From Cladosporium sp. IMV 00045 (Eukaryota; Ascomycota; Dothideomycetes; Cladosporiales; Cladosporiaceae), in contig MSJI02000543.1 of the NCBI GenBank assembly GCA_001931905.2, forward strand, positions 1 through 59,560: a stretch of 59,560 bases of DNA, in the 5' to 3' direction. Both the position numbers and the translations under genes were made by a program. The notes below the pieces were generated by a model. It made no database searches. It was not told where the DNA came from and saw nothing but the letters and a program-made list of their open reading frames with translations. This document shows positions 21,057 to 33,561 of this stretch, piece after piece; the stretch's first letter is position 1, and each line of letters opens with the position of its first letter.

Positions 21057-23163
21057 GGTGGATAAATTTAGATGTACGGTTTCTTCCGGCATGGTGGCAA
21101 AGGGAGGAGGGAAAAGTTAAGGCGTTCTCAGGCGCGAGGAAAATCAGATATAGTGGTGTTCTTCCCGATGTGCAAGTTCACGTCAGAGAAAGGAGAATAG
21201 GAGGTGAAGCTGGAGGGGCGATTGTTCTCTTTTTTTGTTGCAGACACATTTATGAATTGCGATATTGTTTGATCATGAACTTTTCTCGCGGAGCATTCAT
21301 CGATATATATTTCTATCAGTGTCTCTGTCATGCCTCGTTCCAACCCTCTCATCCCCTAAGGGATAGTGATGGCCCTTCTGAAAATCGTAGAATGAGGAGA
21401 TCGACCAGATAAGGCAATCGACTGAGTGTATTACATTTATTCTCCGTCCCAGTTTGATTAGACAGAGCCCAAAATCTTACGAAATTCTGGATCTTGTTCT
21501 GTCACTTTCTCAACATGCCTCATCTCTTCATTAACAGACATCAGGAACAAATAAGATAAACTCCCTCTTCCATCATGATATCACCCCACCAAACCCCCGC
21601 CCTCAAACCATCACATAGCATCCATCTTCCCAAGTACCCGCCAAGCCAACCATCCATGACGGTGTTCATGCCCATGCCCATTCTCACAGCACTATCACAA
21701 GTCCAATGCAACACGCAGAACGCGAACCTGCATAGCCGCCCTCACCATGACTCGTTCGAGCGCAAATCAACACCCAGCCCAAACTTACGGCGCTAACAAA
21801 GGGCTCAGCCTCACAGAAAGGCAAACAGAGAACGTGTGAGAGTTCAAGCCATTCCGAAAGCCATGGCGTGATGTGTAATTAGCGACTTTCAGCCGGACGT
21901 TTTTTCTCTTGGGGCTTTGGGGTTTCCGCAGGTTTTGGCTGTGGAGTTGCTGCGGCGGAGAGAGTCTTCAGACGACGGGTGGGGATTGAGTAGATCATTC
22001 TATTCTCACTGACGAGCAATGAGTTCGGTGCAAGCGCAGACGTGTCCATCGTACAACGTAGGACGCCTCTGTTGGTACACCAACACGATGTCTAGGTGTC
22101 TAGGATCATCGCAAGCTCGACAAAGCCCCCAAGCAACGCTTAGCTAACCGCCTACATCACCTCCAAGCAAAAGCTTATTACCAGACAACTCAGGCATTAA
22201 AATATGCTCAAGCTCCAGGAACCATCAGATCCTTCGCTCAAACTCTCCGCTCAGAAAAGACTAAAAGAAGCGAAACGAAACGAAACACAGACCACATTCG
22301 CAGACCGGTCAGTTGGTTTGCAGATCTGCAACTAACTCCGCCCTGCTTGTGGTGTTCTCCCCTTTGCACTACTGTACAAGAGTGCTAGTTCAATTCTTTC
22401 CTCGATGTGCAAAGGTCACGCGGCGACGTTGAAAGCAGAGCCAAAAAGCCACACCGGAAATTGATTGGATGTGCTTTGCCTGGCCATCCACATCCGCCCG
22501 GCTTTTTCGCTATGCTGTGCGACTTTGTATGTTATTATCGTTGTTATTATTAGCAACCAAGGCAAGAAAGTCCTTTGCATACCATGATTTTCGGACCCCC
22601 TCCGCGAGGCAAGCCCAATATGCAAACTCGCGTGATGCGGCGTTTCAAGAGATGGCCAGATCGGCCCCGTCTGGGTTCCAGGATCTGCTTGTCTTGCGTA
22701 GATGGATGCGGACTGAGAATACCAGCTGAAGTGGTATTTGTGCCTGAGGAGGTATGGTATGCCGTGATTGCGGGACTCTCAGCTGATGATGCTGTGGACT
22801 TCAACTTTCATCTCCTCGATCGCTTCATTAGGTCCGTGTCTGTTCATTATCATTGGCTTTTCGCCCTGCTTGTGGGCTTGCTGTATGGGCTTGACTAGTG
22901 CGGGCTGTGGCTGGAGCTGAACCCTTTGGAGCCCTGTGCTTTTGGAAGGTTTTCCTTTGGGGTGTGTGGTGGGTAGGAGTGGAGGCCGAAGGTATATAAA
23001 GATCGGGTGGCGACTTGTTGTGGTTGCGTCGTTTTTTCGTCTTGATCGATTATCAAGAGTTGTTTCGATCCTTCTTCCATTCGCAGCAGTTCTTCCAAAA
23101 AGACTGCGGTGCACCATCAATCAACCAAATCAATCAAGCCAACAACACCCAAGGACTGACAAC
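21057..23163. other. Intergenic region upstream of the GPI protein gene
   Basis: This 2.1-kb gap contains no open frame that I can support. Frames near 22,550-22,900 on both strands lack ATG at their ends or have no domain. It includes a TATA box at 22993-23000 for the next gene. Confidence 0.55.
22993..23000 (+). promoter_or_regulatory. TATA box (TATATAAA)
   Basis: A perfect TATATAAA 164 bp before the start codon of the GPI-anchored protein gene. TATA-driven promoters are typical of strongly regulated surface-protein genes; that regulation is inferred. Confidence 0.55.
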
Positions 23164-24069
23164 ATGAAATCCTCAATCATGAACCTCCTGCTCTCCACGA
23201 GCTTCCTCTGCCTCACGGCATCCGCAACAGAACCCGACCAATCCCCATCCAACATCCTCCGCCGCTCCACCATCGAACTCCAAAAACGCTGCGTGGGCGA
23301 CTGCGTCTCCTGCTTCGGCGACGGGTACACCGAATGCCCCGGCTCGTCTTACTACTGCTACAAGCCCGGCGACACCTACTACGGCCTCGAAAGCTGCTCC
23401 AGCACCGGGTCGGGTTCCAGCGATTCCGGTTCCAGCGCTTCTGCGGCTCCCACGTCTGATTCTTCCAGCAGCAGTGGCAGTGGAGGTTTTAACTACTCCA
23501 TCCCCGAATTCTGCAGCAGCGGCGGAGGAGATTGCAAGACTTGCTTTGGGAGCACGTACGTCAAGTGTCCGAACGACGATTTCTGGTGCTACGATCCCAA
23601 TAACTCGACGACGACGTGCCCGAGCGACGATAACGGCGGCGGCGGCTCGTCTGCTGGCTCAGGTTCATCGGCTAGCGGTTCTTCAGGAGGGTTCAGCTCG
23701 GGATTCGCTTCTTCGAGCATCTACAGCAGCGCCAGCGCCGCGAGCTCGTTCGACACGAGCACCTACACCACCAGCGCAGCGAGCGGTGGCGAAACGACCG
23801 ACGCCCCCGTCATTGGTGGCGGAGCGGGCAGTTCAGACACATCGTCGGACGACTTTGGGTTCGGATTGCAGAGTTCGACGACTTCCGCCTCGGGGAGCAG
23901 TGGAGGAGCCAGTCAGACGTCTTCATTCTCGTCGGGGGAAGCGACTGATGCGCCGGCTAGTGCGACGACGAATGGGCAGGGTTCTTTAAGGGAGGGGATG
24001 GTTGGCGCGCTCTTTGCGGGAGTTGTGTGTTTCGCTGCGGGATGGGTGGGTGTTGGTGCTGGGATGTAA
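23164..24069 (+). CDS. GPI-anchored Ser/Gly-rich surface protein with duplicated Cys motif
   Basis: A 301-residue cell-surface protein of no named family. It has a signal peptide (about 1-21), a likely Kex2 site (Lys41-Arg42) and two copies of a six-Cys unit (about 43-78 and 117-152). The units share the pattern GDCxxCFGxxYxxCPxxxx[YW]CYxP. A long Ser/Gly/Ala-rich stalk follows. The C-terminus is a hydrophobic GPI-signal tail (MVGALFAGVVCFAAGWVG) after a small-residue region near NGQGS, a likely attachment site. The Ser-rich stalk suggests O-mannosylation and display in the wall or plasma membrane. The frame is open further upstream, but ATG 23164 is the first giving a signal peptide. Function unknown. 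Confidence 0.88.
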   Translation: MKSSIMNLLLSTSFLCLTASATEPDQSPSNILRRSTIELQKRCVGDCVSCFGDGYTECPGSSYYCYKPGDTYYGLESCSSTGSGSSDSGSSASAAPTSDSSSSSGSGGFNYSIPEFCSSGGGDCKTCFGSTYVKCPNDDFWCYDPNNSTTTCPSDDNGGGGSSAGSGSSASGSSGGFSSGFASSSIYSSASAASSFDTSTYTTSAASGGETTDAPVIGGGAGSSDTSSDDFGFGLQSSTTSASGSSGGASQTSSFSSGEATDAPASATTNGQGSLREGMVGALFAGVVCFAAGWVGVGAGM

Positions 24070-24569
24070 TTTGTGGTTGATGAGTGTGGATCTCGAGGGC
24101 GTGCTGTTCGATGATCAAGATACGGTCTGTTGACTGAATGAAATGCGAAGAGTGAAAGTCAGTTCGAAGAACGCAGATAATGATTTCGACGATTTTTTAA
24201 CGCTTTATCGAGATGTCGACTGTATGGAAAATATTCTTGATTAATTTTTTTTGTCTGTCCTCATTTTTTGAGAAAAGAAAACTAGAGAAAAACACTACTA
24301 AAGTCAGTCTAGTATCGTGTCGGTCGAAAAGACCAAAGCACATTAATAGCAGAAACGCCGTCGCTGAAGGGCAGCAATAACATCTTGCCGTGTTTCCCCA
24401 TGAGAGCTTTTTTAATCTATACCACCCCCCCCCCCTCGCATAAGATCTATCCTGTCTGGAAGCCCCATGTCCTGTGGGTCCCATTGTTTAGCAAACCAAA
24501 AAAATAAGAAAAAGAAAAGAGAAAAGAAAAGAAGTGAAGACATGATGTGTCTTCGAAGAATTGTGAAGT
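24070..24569. other. Convergent 3' flank with homopolymer tracts
   Basis: This lies between the GPI protein gene (+) and the ABC transporter gene (-). It contains a run of 11 C at 24425-24435 and a polypurine stretch at about 24497-24540. No gene is seen. Confidence 0.6.
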
Positions 24570-27500
24570 TTACTCCTTCTTGTTGAACAAGCCCTTGAAG
24601 GGTTTCTTGATCAACTCGACCAGAGCACCAAGACCGCCGAAGACGTAGCCAAGGCCGAAGCTCCAGCCCTTGACGCGGACGGAGTAGATGAAGAAGTAGA
24701 CCTGTGAGAGGTGTTAGCAAGCTGTTCAAACGATGAGATTGTGACGAGACTATCGACATACCAGCATGTAGTTGGTGGCGACAAAGACCAAGAAGATACC
24801 GAAATCTCTCCACTTGTCATCAGGGCTGATGTTCAGAGTGGCGAGGTAGCCCTCTGCGGAAGAGTACGGGCACATCATGCAATTTGACGTCGCCTCCGGC
24901 TGCAGGAGGTAGCCGCCAGATGACTGGGCGAAAGCGCCTGCATAAGACTCGCAGCTCTGTCCGGGTGGTGGGTCGAAGACAGCAGTCTCAGACTCAGCAC
25001 ACTCGATGGGTTGACCGGCAAGAGTGGCAGCGAGGACACCGCCGATCCACCAGGTTGACGGGTTGACGTAGTACATCCAATAGCGCCAGAAGACGGGCAG
25101 CTCGGCGTAGGGGCGAACAACACCGTTGAAGAGCGAGAACATGACGAAGAAGAAGGGAAGAACGTTAGAAATGACCGTGAAGCTGGGAGCGAAAGCCGTA
25201 ATCCACTGGCCCCAGCTGGCTTGGAAGAGGAAGAACAGCATAGTCATCAGGAAGACGTAGCCGGCGGTAGAGCTGTCAGTGGGGAGGCCGGTAGGGTAGT
25301 ACCAGATGACGAAGTAGATGACCGCGCTGACAATAGCCCATGGGACCTCAGCAACGACTTGTGCAGTGGTGAATGCAACCCAGCCGTAGATACGCGAAGG
25401 GTACTCACGAGCCTGCCACAAAGCCATGTTGGTGAAGAACTTTGGAACCACAGCGTTGACGACAGTGGGCGGAATGGTGATGATCAAGAAGGCCGTGAAC
25501 ATGCGGTTCTGCATGTCCTGAATGGTGTTGCCGAGCTGCCAGAAAGTAAAACCGTTGAAGATACCAACGATGACCGAGACGAAGAGTTTGCCGTAGATAT
25601 AACTCGGGTCACGCCAGTACTGCTTGAAGGTGCGTACAGTCATCTCGTAGATCTGGTTCCATACAGGGGCAGCGTACTCTCTTTGCTGCTCCTTGCGGAC
25701 CTTCTCGGGAATTGACTTGCTTCTGGTGAGCTTGAGACCTTCGATTTCCTCAATGACTGCTTCGGCTTGTGGCGAGTTCTTCCATTCCTCGTTCCAGTCA
25801 ATCTTGGTTCCGTCAGGGCGCTTGACCGGCTTGGCCGCAGTTTCAAGGATGAACTCTGCGACGTTCTTGTCTGCCGGACACTGCACGCCACGTTCGCTGA
25901 AGTATTGAATCACATCGCGACCGTTCTCACCAACAGGGCCGAAGTAGAAAGTGTTACCACCAGGGTTGAGGGCCAAAATCATGTCGAACTGCTGGATCAG
26001 AATCGAGGAAGGCTGGTGGATGGTACAAACAATGGCCTGACCAGCGGCAGCAAGCTTCTTGAGGAAACGGACGATAGAGTAGGCAGATTGAGAATCAAGA
26101 CCAGAGGTAGGCTCGTCCAAGAACAGAAGAAGGGAGGGCTTAGCAGCGAGTTCGACACCAATCGTCAGGCGCTTGCGCTGCTCAACACCCAGACTCATGA
26201 TGAGAGCATCTTGCATGTCCTCAAGCTCGAGCAGATCGATGATCTGATCAACATAGGCAATCTTCTCAGAGCGGGGAGTGGAGGCGGGTTGACGAAGGAC
26301 AGCGGAGAATTCGAGGGCCTCACGGATGGTGGCGGTGCCGTCGTGGAGATCACCCTGCAGACAGAAACCAGTGTTGCGCTGGAACTCGGGACCAAGCGGG
26401 CGGCCGTCGACAAACATCTCACCAGTCACCACACCCATGCTTTGACGTTGGGCGAGAGTGTTGAGCAGAGTTGTCTTACCGGCACCGGAAGCACCCATAA
26501 GAGCGACCATGACACCAGGCTTAGCATAACCGTTGACACCGTTCAGCAACTGGCGCTCGCCACCGAGGTAAGGAACAGTGTATCTGACATCACGCCAGGT
26601 GAAGATAGACTCGCTCTTCGACATGTTGGCAAGAGCCTCGTCCTGTGCTTTCTCACTAGCAGGGTTCTCTCCCATGGGGGACTCCTTCTTGGTAGACGAG
26701 CTGCTGTCACTGCCACCACCGGCGGCGGTGCCCTTCTCCTCATCAGATGGGGATTCTTGGAATTTGACCTGCTTCTTCGCCTTGCGGGACTTCTTGAAGA
26801 TGAGTGCACCACCACCGCTGCCGGTGAACTGGAACAGTTCGTTGGCGATAACAGTGATGAGAATGTAGAGAACGGTGAAAGCGATGACAACACCAAAGTT
26901 GCGCCAAAGGTGGCTGCGGGTGTAGTTGTACTGCGTGCTCAAGTACGAGGCGCCGTCCACAGTTTGTGCATTGGGCGCAGCACCAGGAAGAGCGCAGCCC
27001 TGGTACGCGGGATCAATGCCTGGGCCTTGGGGTACCAGCTGGCTTGGATCACACTCCATGACGCGGTTCGAGAATTCGTTTGCCAACACTGCCTCGAAGC
27101 TGTAAGAGATCGGGTTGATGTGGTAGATCCAGCCGAACCAGATGTAGTCGCTCAGCAATTGCGTCTTGGGGATAACGTAACCAGTGAAGATAATGAGCAA
27201 GTTGAGCGCAATGCCAGAGAAACGCACAGCGGTATCGATTTCTGGACTGAGCGAGGCGAACATGCGGTACAGAGCAGTCAAGAGGATGGTGTTGACGTAG
27301 ACAAAGAGCAACCAGATGAAGAACTTGCTCACGTCAACATCCAGCTGGGTCATGAAGTACATGATAACACCGAAGATGCAAACTTGAACAGCAATGACCG
27401 GAATATCGGTGATAACACGGGCAATGCTGACGGCAGACGGTCGGTAAAAGGCGTATTCCTTGTGTCTTGCAACAACAGCTCTGCCACTGACTGCCTTCAT

Positions 27501-29345
27501 AAGCTCAGTCAGTTGCAGCCAACCGAGGAAGAGGATACTGAAGAAGAGAGAACCGCCACGGCTGAAAGCACCAGAAGTGTTGAGGGATTGGCCGTAGAAC
27601 AGAGAACCGACGATGAGACCGTTAGAGATGATGATGAAGAGTTTCGTCCAAAGAGTCGTGGTGTCACCAAGGATGAGCCAGAACTCACGCCTGGTGCATG
27701 CTATAACTTGACTGGGGAAGCTGACCGTGTAAGAAGAGGATTTCTGGACGTGCTTTGACTTGCTCTCCTGCACAGCGCCCTCGAATTGCTTCGCATCAGC
27801 GTAGTCAGTCTCCTTGATGTGCTTTTCGTAGTCGGCCATGTCAGCAAACAGCTTCTTGTAGTGCTCGGAAGCCTTGAAAGCCTTCTCGAGCTCCTCGGCA
27901 GTCTTTGGCGCGCGGTCCTCCCAGCCAGGTCTGAAGCGACGCTCGACTGGGTCGGTGACGGCAGTCAAGAAGTCTGCAGTCGTCTGTCTGGGAGGGCATT
28001 CGAAACCAAGGTCGATAAAGTATTGCTTAGCCTCGTTTGCAGGGCCTATGAAAACTTGACGGCCAGCGTCGATGACAAGAACCTTGTCCATCACGTCGTA
28101 GATGCCCTCACCGGCCTGGTAAAGAGTGACGAGCGTGGTGCGGTCGGAAACATCGGTCATGATGCGAAGAGAGCGAGCATAGTCGAGCGCGGTAGATGCA
28201 TCGAGACCGCGGGTGGAGTTATCCCACGCGACGACAGTCGACTTGGAAGCAAGGGTTTCAGCGATAGAGACACGCTTCCTCTCACCACCAGACACACCAC
28301 GGGTGTATTCATCACCAACCATGGTGTACTTGGTGTGGGAAATGCCGAACATCTTCATCAACGCGGTGGCGATGACGTCGATTTCTTCACGAGCCTTCTT
28401 CTTGGTCTTGGTCATCAAGGCGAATGTAAGAGTCTTCCAGACGTTCAACACAGCCATGTGCGTGTCGTCTTCCTGGTTGTAAACGACCTCACCACGGTAC
28501 ATCTTCTTCTGCTTCTCAGCAGAGAGACCACCGTAGGAAACATCTCCGGTGACTTGGGCATAACTTTCGCGGTTGTTGGTAATAGCCTTGAGGAAAGTGC
28601 TGCAACCGGAACCAGGACGACCAAGAACAAGCAGCATCTCGCCGTCACGCACACAACCATTGAATCCATGGACAAGAGTCTTGAGGTTTCCGCCACCGAA
28701 AGAAAGTTGAGGAATGAAGCGGGTGACGATGTTGTAAAGATCGGGTCCGAAAGTGCCAATGATAGCATCAGGCAAGGTTCTCGCGAACGAAGCGCCTCCG
28801 CCTGCACCCTTGACGGTGAGGTCCTTGAAGATCACACCAACCTTCTTGGCCGACTGGCCTTCCGTTCTCTTTTCAAAATGACCTTGCCTCATGAACTCGT
28901 CAAGCTCGAAATCGTCCTCTTTCTCATCCGCGCCCGCTTCAAGGGCGCCACCAATGTCGGTTCCATCGCCTTCGGCCTCTCGGTCGGTGTTCGATGTCGG
29001 AGGGCGAACACTTGCCTTGCTCTTCTGGCGAGTGGCTTCGGTGCCGCCAATGCTTTGCTTGCGCGAGCGTTGAGTTTCGTGAGTCCGGGAACGCTCGAGA
29101 TTGGTCAAATCGTTCCTCAAGTTTTGGAAGTCCTTCATGGCATCTTGTTCGTTGACACCGCCAACATCCTTCTCGCCCCACGTGCCGCTACGGTCAAGTT
29201 CCTCTTGCGACTCCGCGGGCTCGCGTGGCGGGTGCAATCGCGCCGCATCGTCGTGTGCGTCGCCATTGTGCCAGGCATTCTGTGTCGGAAGGTTTCCTGT
29301 GTCGGTGCGTGTGAGCTTGCGCTCATCAACGCCTGAGCCCCACAT
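24570..29345 (-). CDS. PDR/CDR-type ABC-G full transporter, two exons
   Basis: An ATP-driven plasma-membrane exporter of the pleiotropic drug resistance family, 1571 residues. Exons are 29345-24762 and 24701-24570 with a 60-bp intron (GTATGT donor, CTAAC branch site, ACAG acceptor). Order is NBD1-TMD1-NBD2-TMD2. NBD1 has the fungal degenerate Walker A (GRPGSGCST, about 242-250), signature VSGGERKRVSIAE and Walker B with VVAWDNSTRGLDAS. NBD2 has a canonical Walker A (GASGAGKTT, about 948), signature LGVEQRKRLTIG and LLLFLDEPTSGLDS. Each half has about six helices, with a Cys-containing extracellular loop before the last helix. The charged N-terminus (about 1-160) is long and probably phosphorylated. 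Substrates could be azoles or other xenobiotics, or endogenous lipids. Confidence 0.96.
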
Positions 29346-31647
29346 TTCGGGGGAGGGATCGCGTAGATATTACTCGAGAGAGGGTATAGTAGTTGGAAGG
29401 AGTGTGTGGAGTGGAGAGTGAGAGCGTGCTGCGTCTGGCGCTGCTGCTACGCTCAGGTGTGTGATAACCACACGACTCAATGGGAATGGGTCGTTGAAGG
29501 AGAGAAGAAAAGAGATTGAAGGAAAGGGAAAGGAAACGGGACGGTAGTAAAAGGTACGGTTTCTTACCGAACGGCGTGACGATGGGCCATGGCGAGTGAT
29601 GCGAAAGCCACTCGGATGTAAGGGGACTTTACGACGCTGAATAATAACAATGAGGTGCGGCCGTTTGGGAAGGCCCACAACGCGGCAAAAAAGTGATGAT
29701 GCTATTCGCCAAGCCCTGAAGTCAGAAGTGAGAGACGCAGACTCTCACTTCTGCCCACGGAAGCCCTACGGATATCTTAGCATGACACCTGCCGATTAAG
29801 ACAGATGTCATCATCGGTTTTGCTTGGTCGTTACTGTATTTTTTGTCATGTTGATGATACATACAGATTCTCGCCCGTCCATTGGTGTGGTAGCAACTCC
29901 TTTTCACATGTCTGAGCACCATCTGAGCCTTACAGAACAAATGCGTGTGCTTTCTGTTTGGCGCCGCTCACGTCAGCATGAACCTACCGTCTATCACTCT
30001 GCAGGGATGCAATCTCATCCACAGGCCTTTAAGATTTTCCTACAGCACCGCCGTCCAAATTTTGCCTAGCACGTTCCACCCGCCCACCGAGGGCAACATC
30101 TGCTAGCTCCTTCTTATCTCCGTCAGCGCAGTTGCGGTGTTCCCTTTTGAGACATGCCGCAATCCATTCACCGTCGTTTCACTCATATCAGCTCACATGT
30201 AAACACAGAAAAATCGGTGTCGCCTTATGAGATTGTAGAACGTGGCAACTGCTCCTCCGTCTTGTGGGGTAGTCTTCGTTCCCGTTGGGGATGCCTTGCT
30301 CGCTTGATATCGACCTCCCCCTTTCTAGGCATTTTCCATTTGCCTCATGTGTCCTCTTGCCCTACATGATAGGATTATCAATCAACAATTGTATCTTTCC
30401 TGCTGCCAAGTCTGAGGCTGTAAGAAGCAAGCCTACGGCTGAAATACTTGTTTCAGATTGCGCATTCAATCTACGCATGACGATGGACTTCATGTCGTCT
30501 ATTGATAAGCAGAAAGGAAAAGTCCACCGCCCAGGAACCCGAGTTTACGAACCGAGAGTATGCAAACACGAACGACTCAGTCGATCGAGAAAACTCCACC
30601 ACGACTGACACGATAGCGAAGATGGCGTGGATGGATCTCCACGCGAGCGCGCAACGTCCATCAATGATCCACCCGGCTTGCCGGCGTTCCACTAAAACGC
30701 CTCGTCATTCGGAGTGCCGGCAAGAGAACCCTGAGTTCAGCAGCAATATCAATAAGCATCCGAGGCCAGCTGAACTCTGTGAAGCATGTTATGATGTGTT
30801 TGTCGCCACAAGCGTTCAACAGATTTCAGTTTGTCTCCTTGGACAGCAGATGTGGTCGATGCCCAAATGCGTGTGGTAGAAGGGAGAGAGAAGTCAACCT
30901 GTTTTCCGCCTCAATCGGTCTAATGCCGAGAGGTCGTATATCTCGTATCTTCCATTTCTTCACGATACTGCCTATGATACCTGGATCCTCGCGAAGAAGC
31001 AGCTTCAACGCGTGTTCTGATTGATGATTTGTCCTGTCTTGTCCGACACCAGAGAGGATGGTTTAACGGGTCGCTTCAACTGAGCGGACGGTTTACTAAT
31101 ATAGACAGAGCAACAGAATTGCCCGTCTTGAATTCTCGGAAGGATAGTCTCTCCGCTCCGAACGTCTGGAACCTGGCGGCGGTCTACTTGCGCGGGATCG
31201 CAGATCCACAGATGTTCAGTCTGACTAGTGTACACGTTGAAGTGTGCGAGCACTCGACTCATGTGCGACTCAAAAATCTCGACTTTCTCCTAGCGTTCCT
31301 CGTTGTGCGCGGAGCCCTTTGATAACTCCGGTTTCACCTGCTCACGAACGTGGTGGGACTTGAGACATCTCACATCTATCTTGATTTCATACTCTTGAGA
31401 GTCACGGTCATAGAACATCGATATCGCCGTTCGAACTCAGATCTTCCCGCATGCATTCGAGCGGCTTTAGGCGCGGCCGCATCTGCGGGCGATCGCTTAG
31501 GGCACCGTAGCGCCCAAGCACACACCGACACCGCAAACGTTCAGCTGAATCTACAGGATGTCGCAAAGAACCAACCCGTAAATCCGTTTGATCGGGTGTG
31601 TGTTCCCACCTCCCGTACTACCTGAAGTTTGAACTGGACTGGCCGAG
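29346..31647. other. Intergenic region, no gene supported
   Basis: This 2.3-kb gap lies between divergent genes (ABC transporter - and membrane protein +). The small open frames (for example near 30150-30370 and 31020-31320) have no domain and mostly lack ATG starts. An upstream exon of the next gene could hide in the last few hundred bases, although a stop lies in frame 18 bases before its called start. Confidence 0.5.
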
Positions 31648-33055
31648 ATGGAGGAGATTGAGCCCTCGGTCTTGATATCGGATCCGGGGCGGAATTGGTC
31701 AATGAGATGGTTCGACGGTGAACTAGAAGGTGAGGCTTCATGACACGATGAAACATAGCCCTGTTTGTTACATGTCTCGCTGACTTCAGAAGACCTGCAA
31801 CTTGACATTGTCGGCTTCCTAGCCATCTTGGGTGAAGATGCGGTCAGGAAGACCGCACGGCTGGCCTCACTGTCCTCAATCTTCTACCTGCCTCGTCTGA
31901 TGCCCGCGCCGCATTCTCTCCTCTACGTGGAAAGACCTGAAAACATAGAGAGCGTGCGTGCCTCCGTCAATGCCGTCTACTCAGGCCAACAGCGAGACTA
32001 CCTGAGCCATGTCACTGCTGCACTTTTGTACGAAAGGTAGGTTCCACCACACCAAGACTTGCGCTGACTGCTTTGCCAGTGGCTTTCAAATGCAGCCTCA
32101 CGAGGTCCGTTGCTTGCGTATCCGACAGGTCGACTATCAGGGATCTTTGCGTACTACGGGCGGCGGTTCAGTCCGGGCATCTCTGTATGGGCCCGTCAAT
32201 CTCGCCACTATGTTCGGATGTGTTCTCACCATCACACTCTTCGTCTTGTCCATAGTCTACGGCGACGGCATGTCCCTCATCGCGACAATTCTCCTGTCGT
32301 TACTTTCCACTCTCATAGGATTAATCAGCCGATGGCAAATGACCTTTGCCGACCGACCCGAAGGAGTCAGCGATGCTGCGGGCGACACAGTAATTCGCTG
32401 GCCCAACGGCTCTTACCTGGTGATCAAGTGCGAGGATTTCCTCGCCCACCAACTCCTCTTCGCACCAGACACCGTCGCATACAAACTGCAGAACGCCGGA
32501 CACTTCATCCCCGTATCCTTGCTCGGCACCCTCGTCCTAATGATCAGCGTCATCTCCCTGGCCAACGCAAAAATCCAACTTCAAATCGCATGGGCCGTCT
32601 CTTACATCCTCCTCAACATCGTCCACTGGATGGCCGCTGCCCTACCTCGAGGATGGAATTTCGACTTCTCCGGGTACGAAATCGAGGAAGAACACCTATC
32701 CTCCGGTGGAAGGTCCGCCACGTTCGCCGAAGGCCTCTTCAAAGCCATCGTCTTCACCAAGTCCACATCTTGGATCAAATTCAACACCACAGTGCCAGAC
32801 ACAGAGCATTGGAAAGAGTGGTTGCGACAAGCCGAGGCCGTGGCCAGACGTTGTCAAACTTCGGAAAATTCTATCGACGAGCCTTCATCCCCGGTCCCTC
32901 AACGTCTCAGACGACATGGCACGTGGGGGAAAGCACACCACTGCGGCGTCACTTTCGAGACGCCCGATGCGAAGGTCTGGAGTCCCGAAAAGGCTTTTGA
33001 TGAGATACGGACTCGCTTTGCGCGGAGAGAAATAAAGCCAATACTCGAGGAATAA
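31648..33055 (+). CDS. Uncharacterised fungal membrane protein, three exons
   Basis: I know of no function for this family. Exons 31648-31729, 31790-32036 and 32080-33055 join to 434 residues. Intron 1 (60 bp) runs from GTGAGG to CTGACTTCAG. Intron 2 is only 43 bp, from GTAGGT with branch site CTGAC to TTTGCCAG. A soluble N-terminal half (WSMRWFDGELEEDLQLDIVG...) is followed by four likely membrane helices. The first pair is close together (NLATMFGCVLTITLFVLSIVYGDG, then LIATILLSLLSTLIGLIS) and the second pair follows a 100-residue loop (PVSLLGTLVLMISVISLAN, then IAWAVSYILLNIVHWMAAAL). The tail is cytosolic-looking and charged. The start is the first ATG after an in-frame stop; an extra 5' exon is possible. 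Confidence 0.78.
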
Positions 33056-33561
33056 CGACATCTGACTCAGCCTGAATTTTATGGATATACGAATAACCTT
33101 AGCATACAGCATAGCGTGATCTTAGCGAGGGAGGTTGTAATATACGTGGGCCTTCCAAAACTTCAAGAAGTTGATTTGAGGTTCGCACTCTCATATTGCA
33201 TTGAAAAGCGTTTTCAACACTTCAGCGAAACAACTTCAAAATGGAGTCATTTCCATACGAGAGAAGCCCAAGATTATTCCACTTCTCTAATTTCCAGATC
33301 AAGGTTCGTCTTACAAAACAAAGAAGATATGAGGAGAGATCATGAAACTTTTGGTCTCTGGAATATCAAAGTGGCTATCAATGCAGCTACGATGTAGTTC
33401 AGCCTCTGTTGCATGTAACTTACATGGTGAAGACAGCACTGATCGGTGAACAAGATCAGATTGCAAAATCAACATTAAGTTTGTCCCTATGTCACTGTCG
33501 ATGCGTGAGGACACTTAACAGTGCAAAACGGGATCCGCACTGCTCAGAATGGCCCATCTCA
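33056..33561. other. Convergent intergenic region
   Basis: Between the membrane-protein gene (+) and the hydantoinase gene (-). AT-rich with no supported feature; likely both 3' UTRs. Confidence 0.6.

Noticed and set aside
19653..21092. 479-codon minus-strand frame
   Set aside because: Antisense to SEC27 exons 3-4; its Glu/Val/Leu-rich text is a shadow of the Asp/Ala/Leu-rich gene.
22575..22898. Frame of about 105 codons ending in a hydrophobic stretch
   Set aside because: Weak start, no domain, and overlapping frames on the other strand look equally good.
25767..29336. Two plus-strand frames of 663 and 516 codons
   Set aside because: Both are antisense to the ABC transporter exon; the sequence has no domain and mirrors that gene's codon use.
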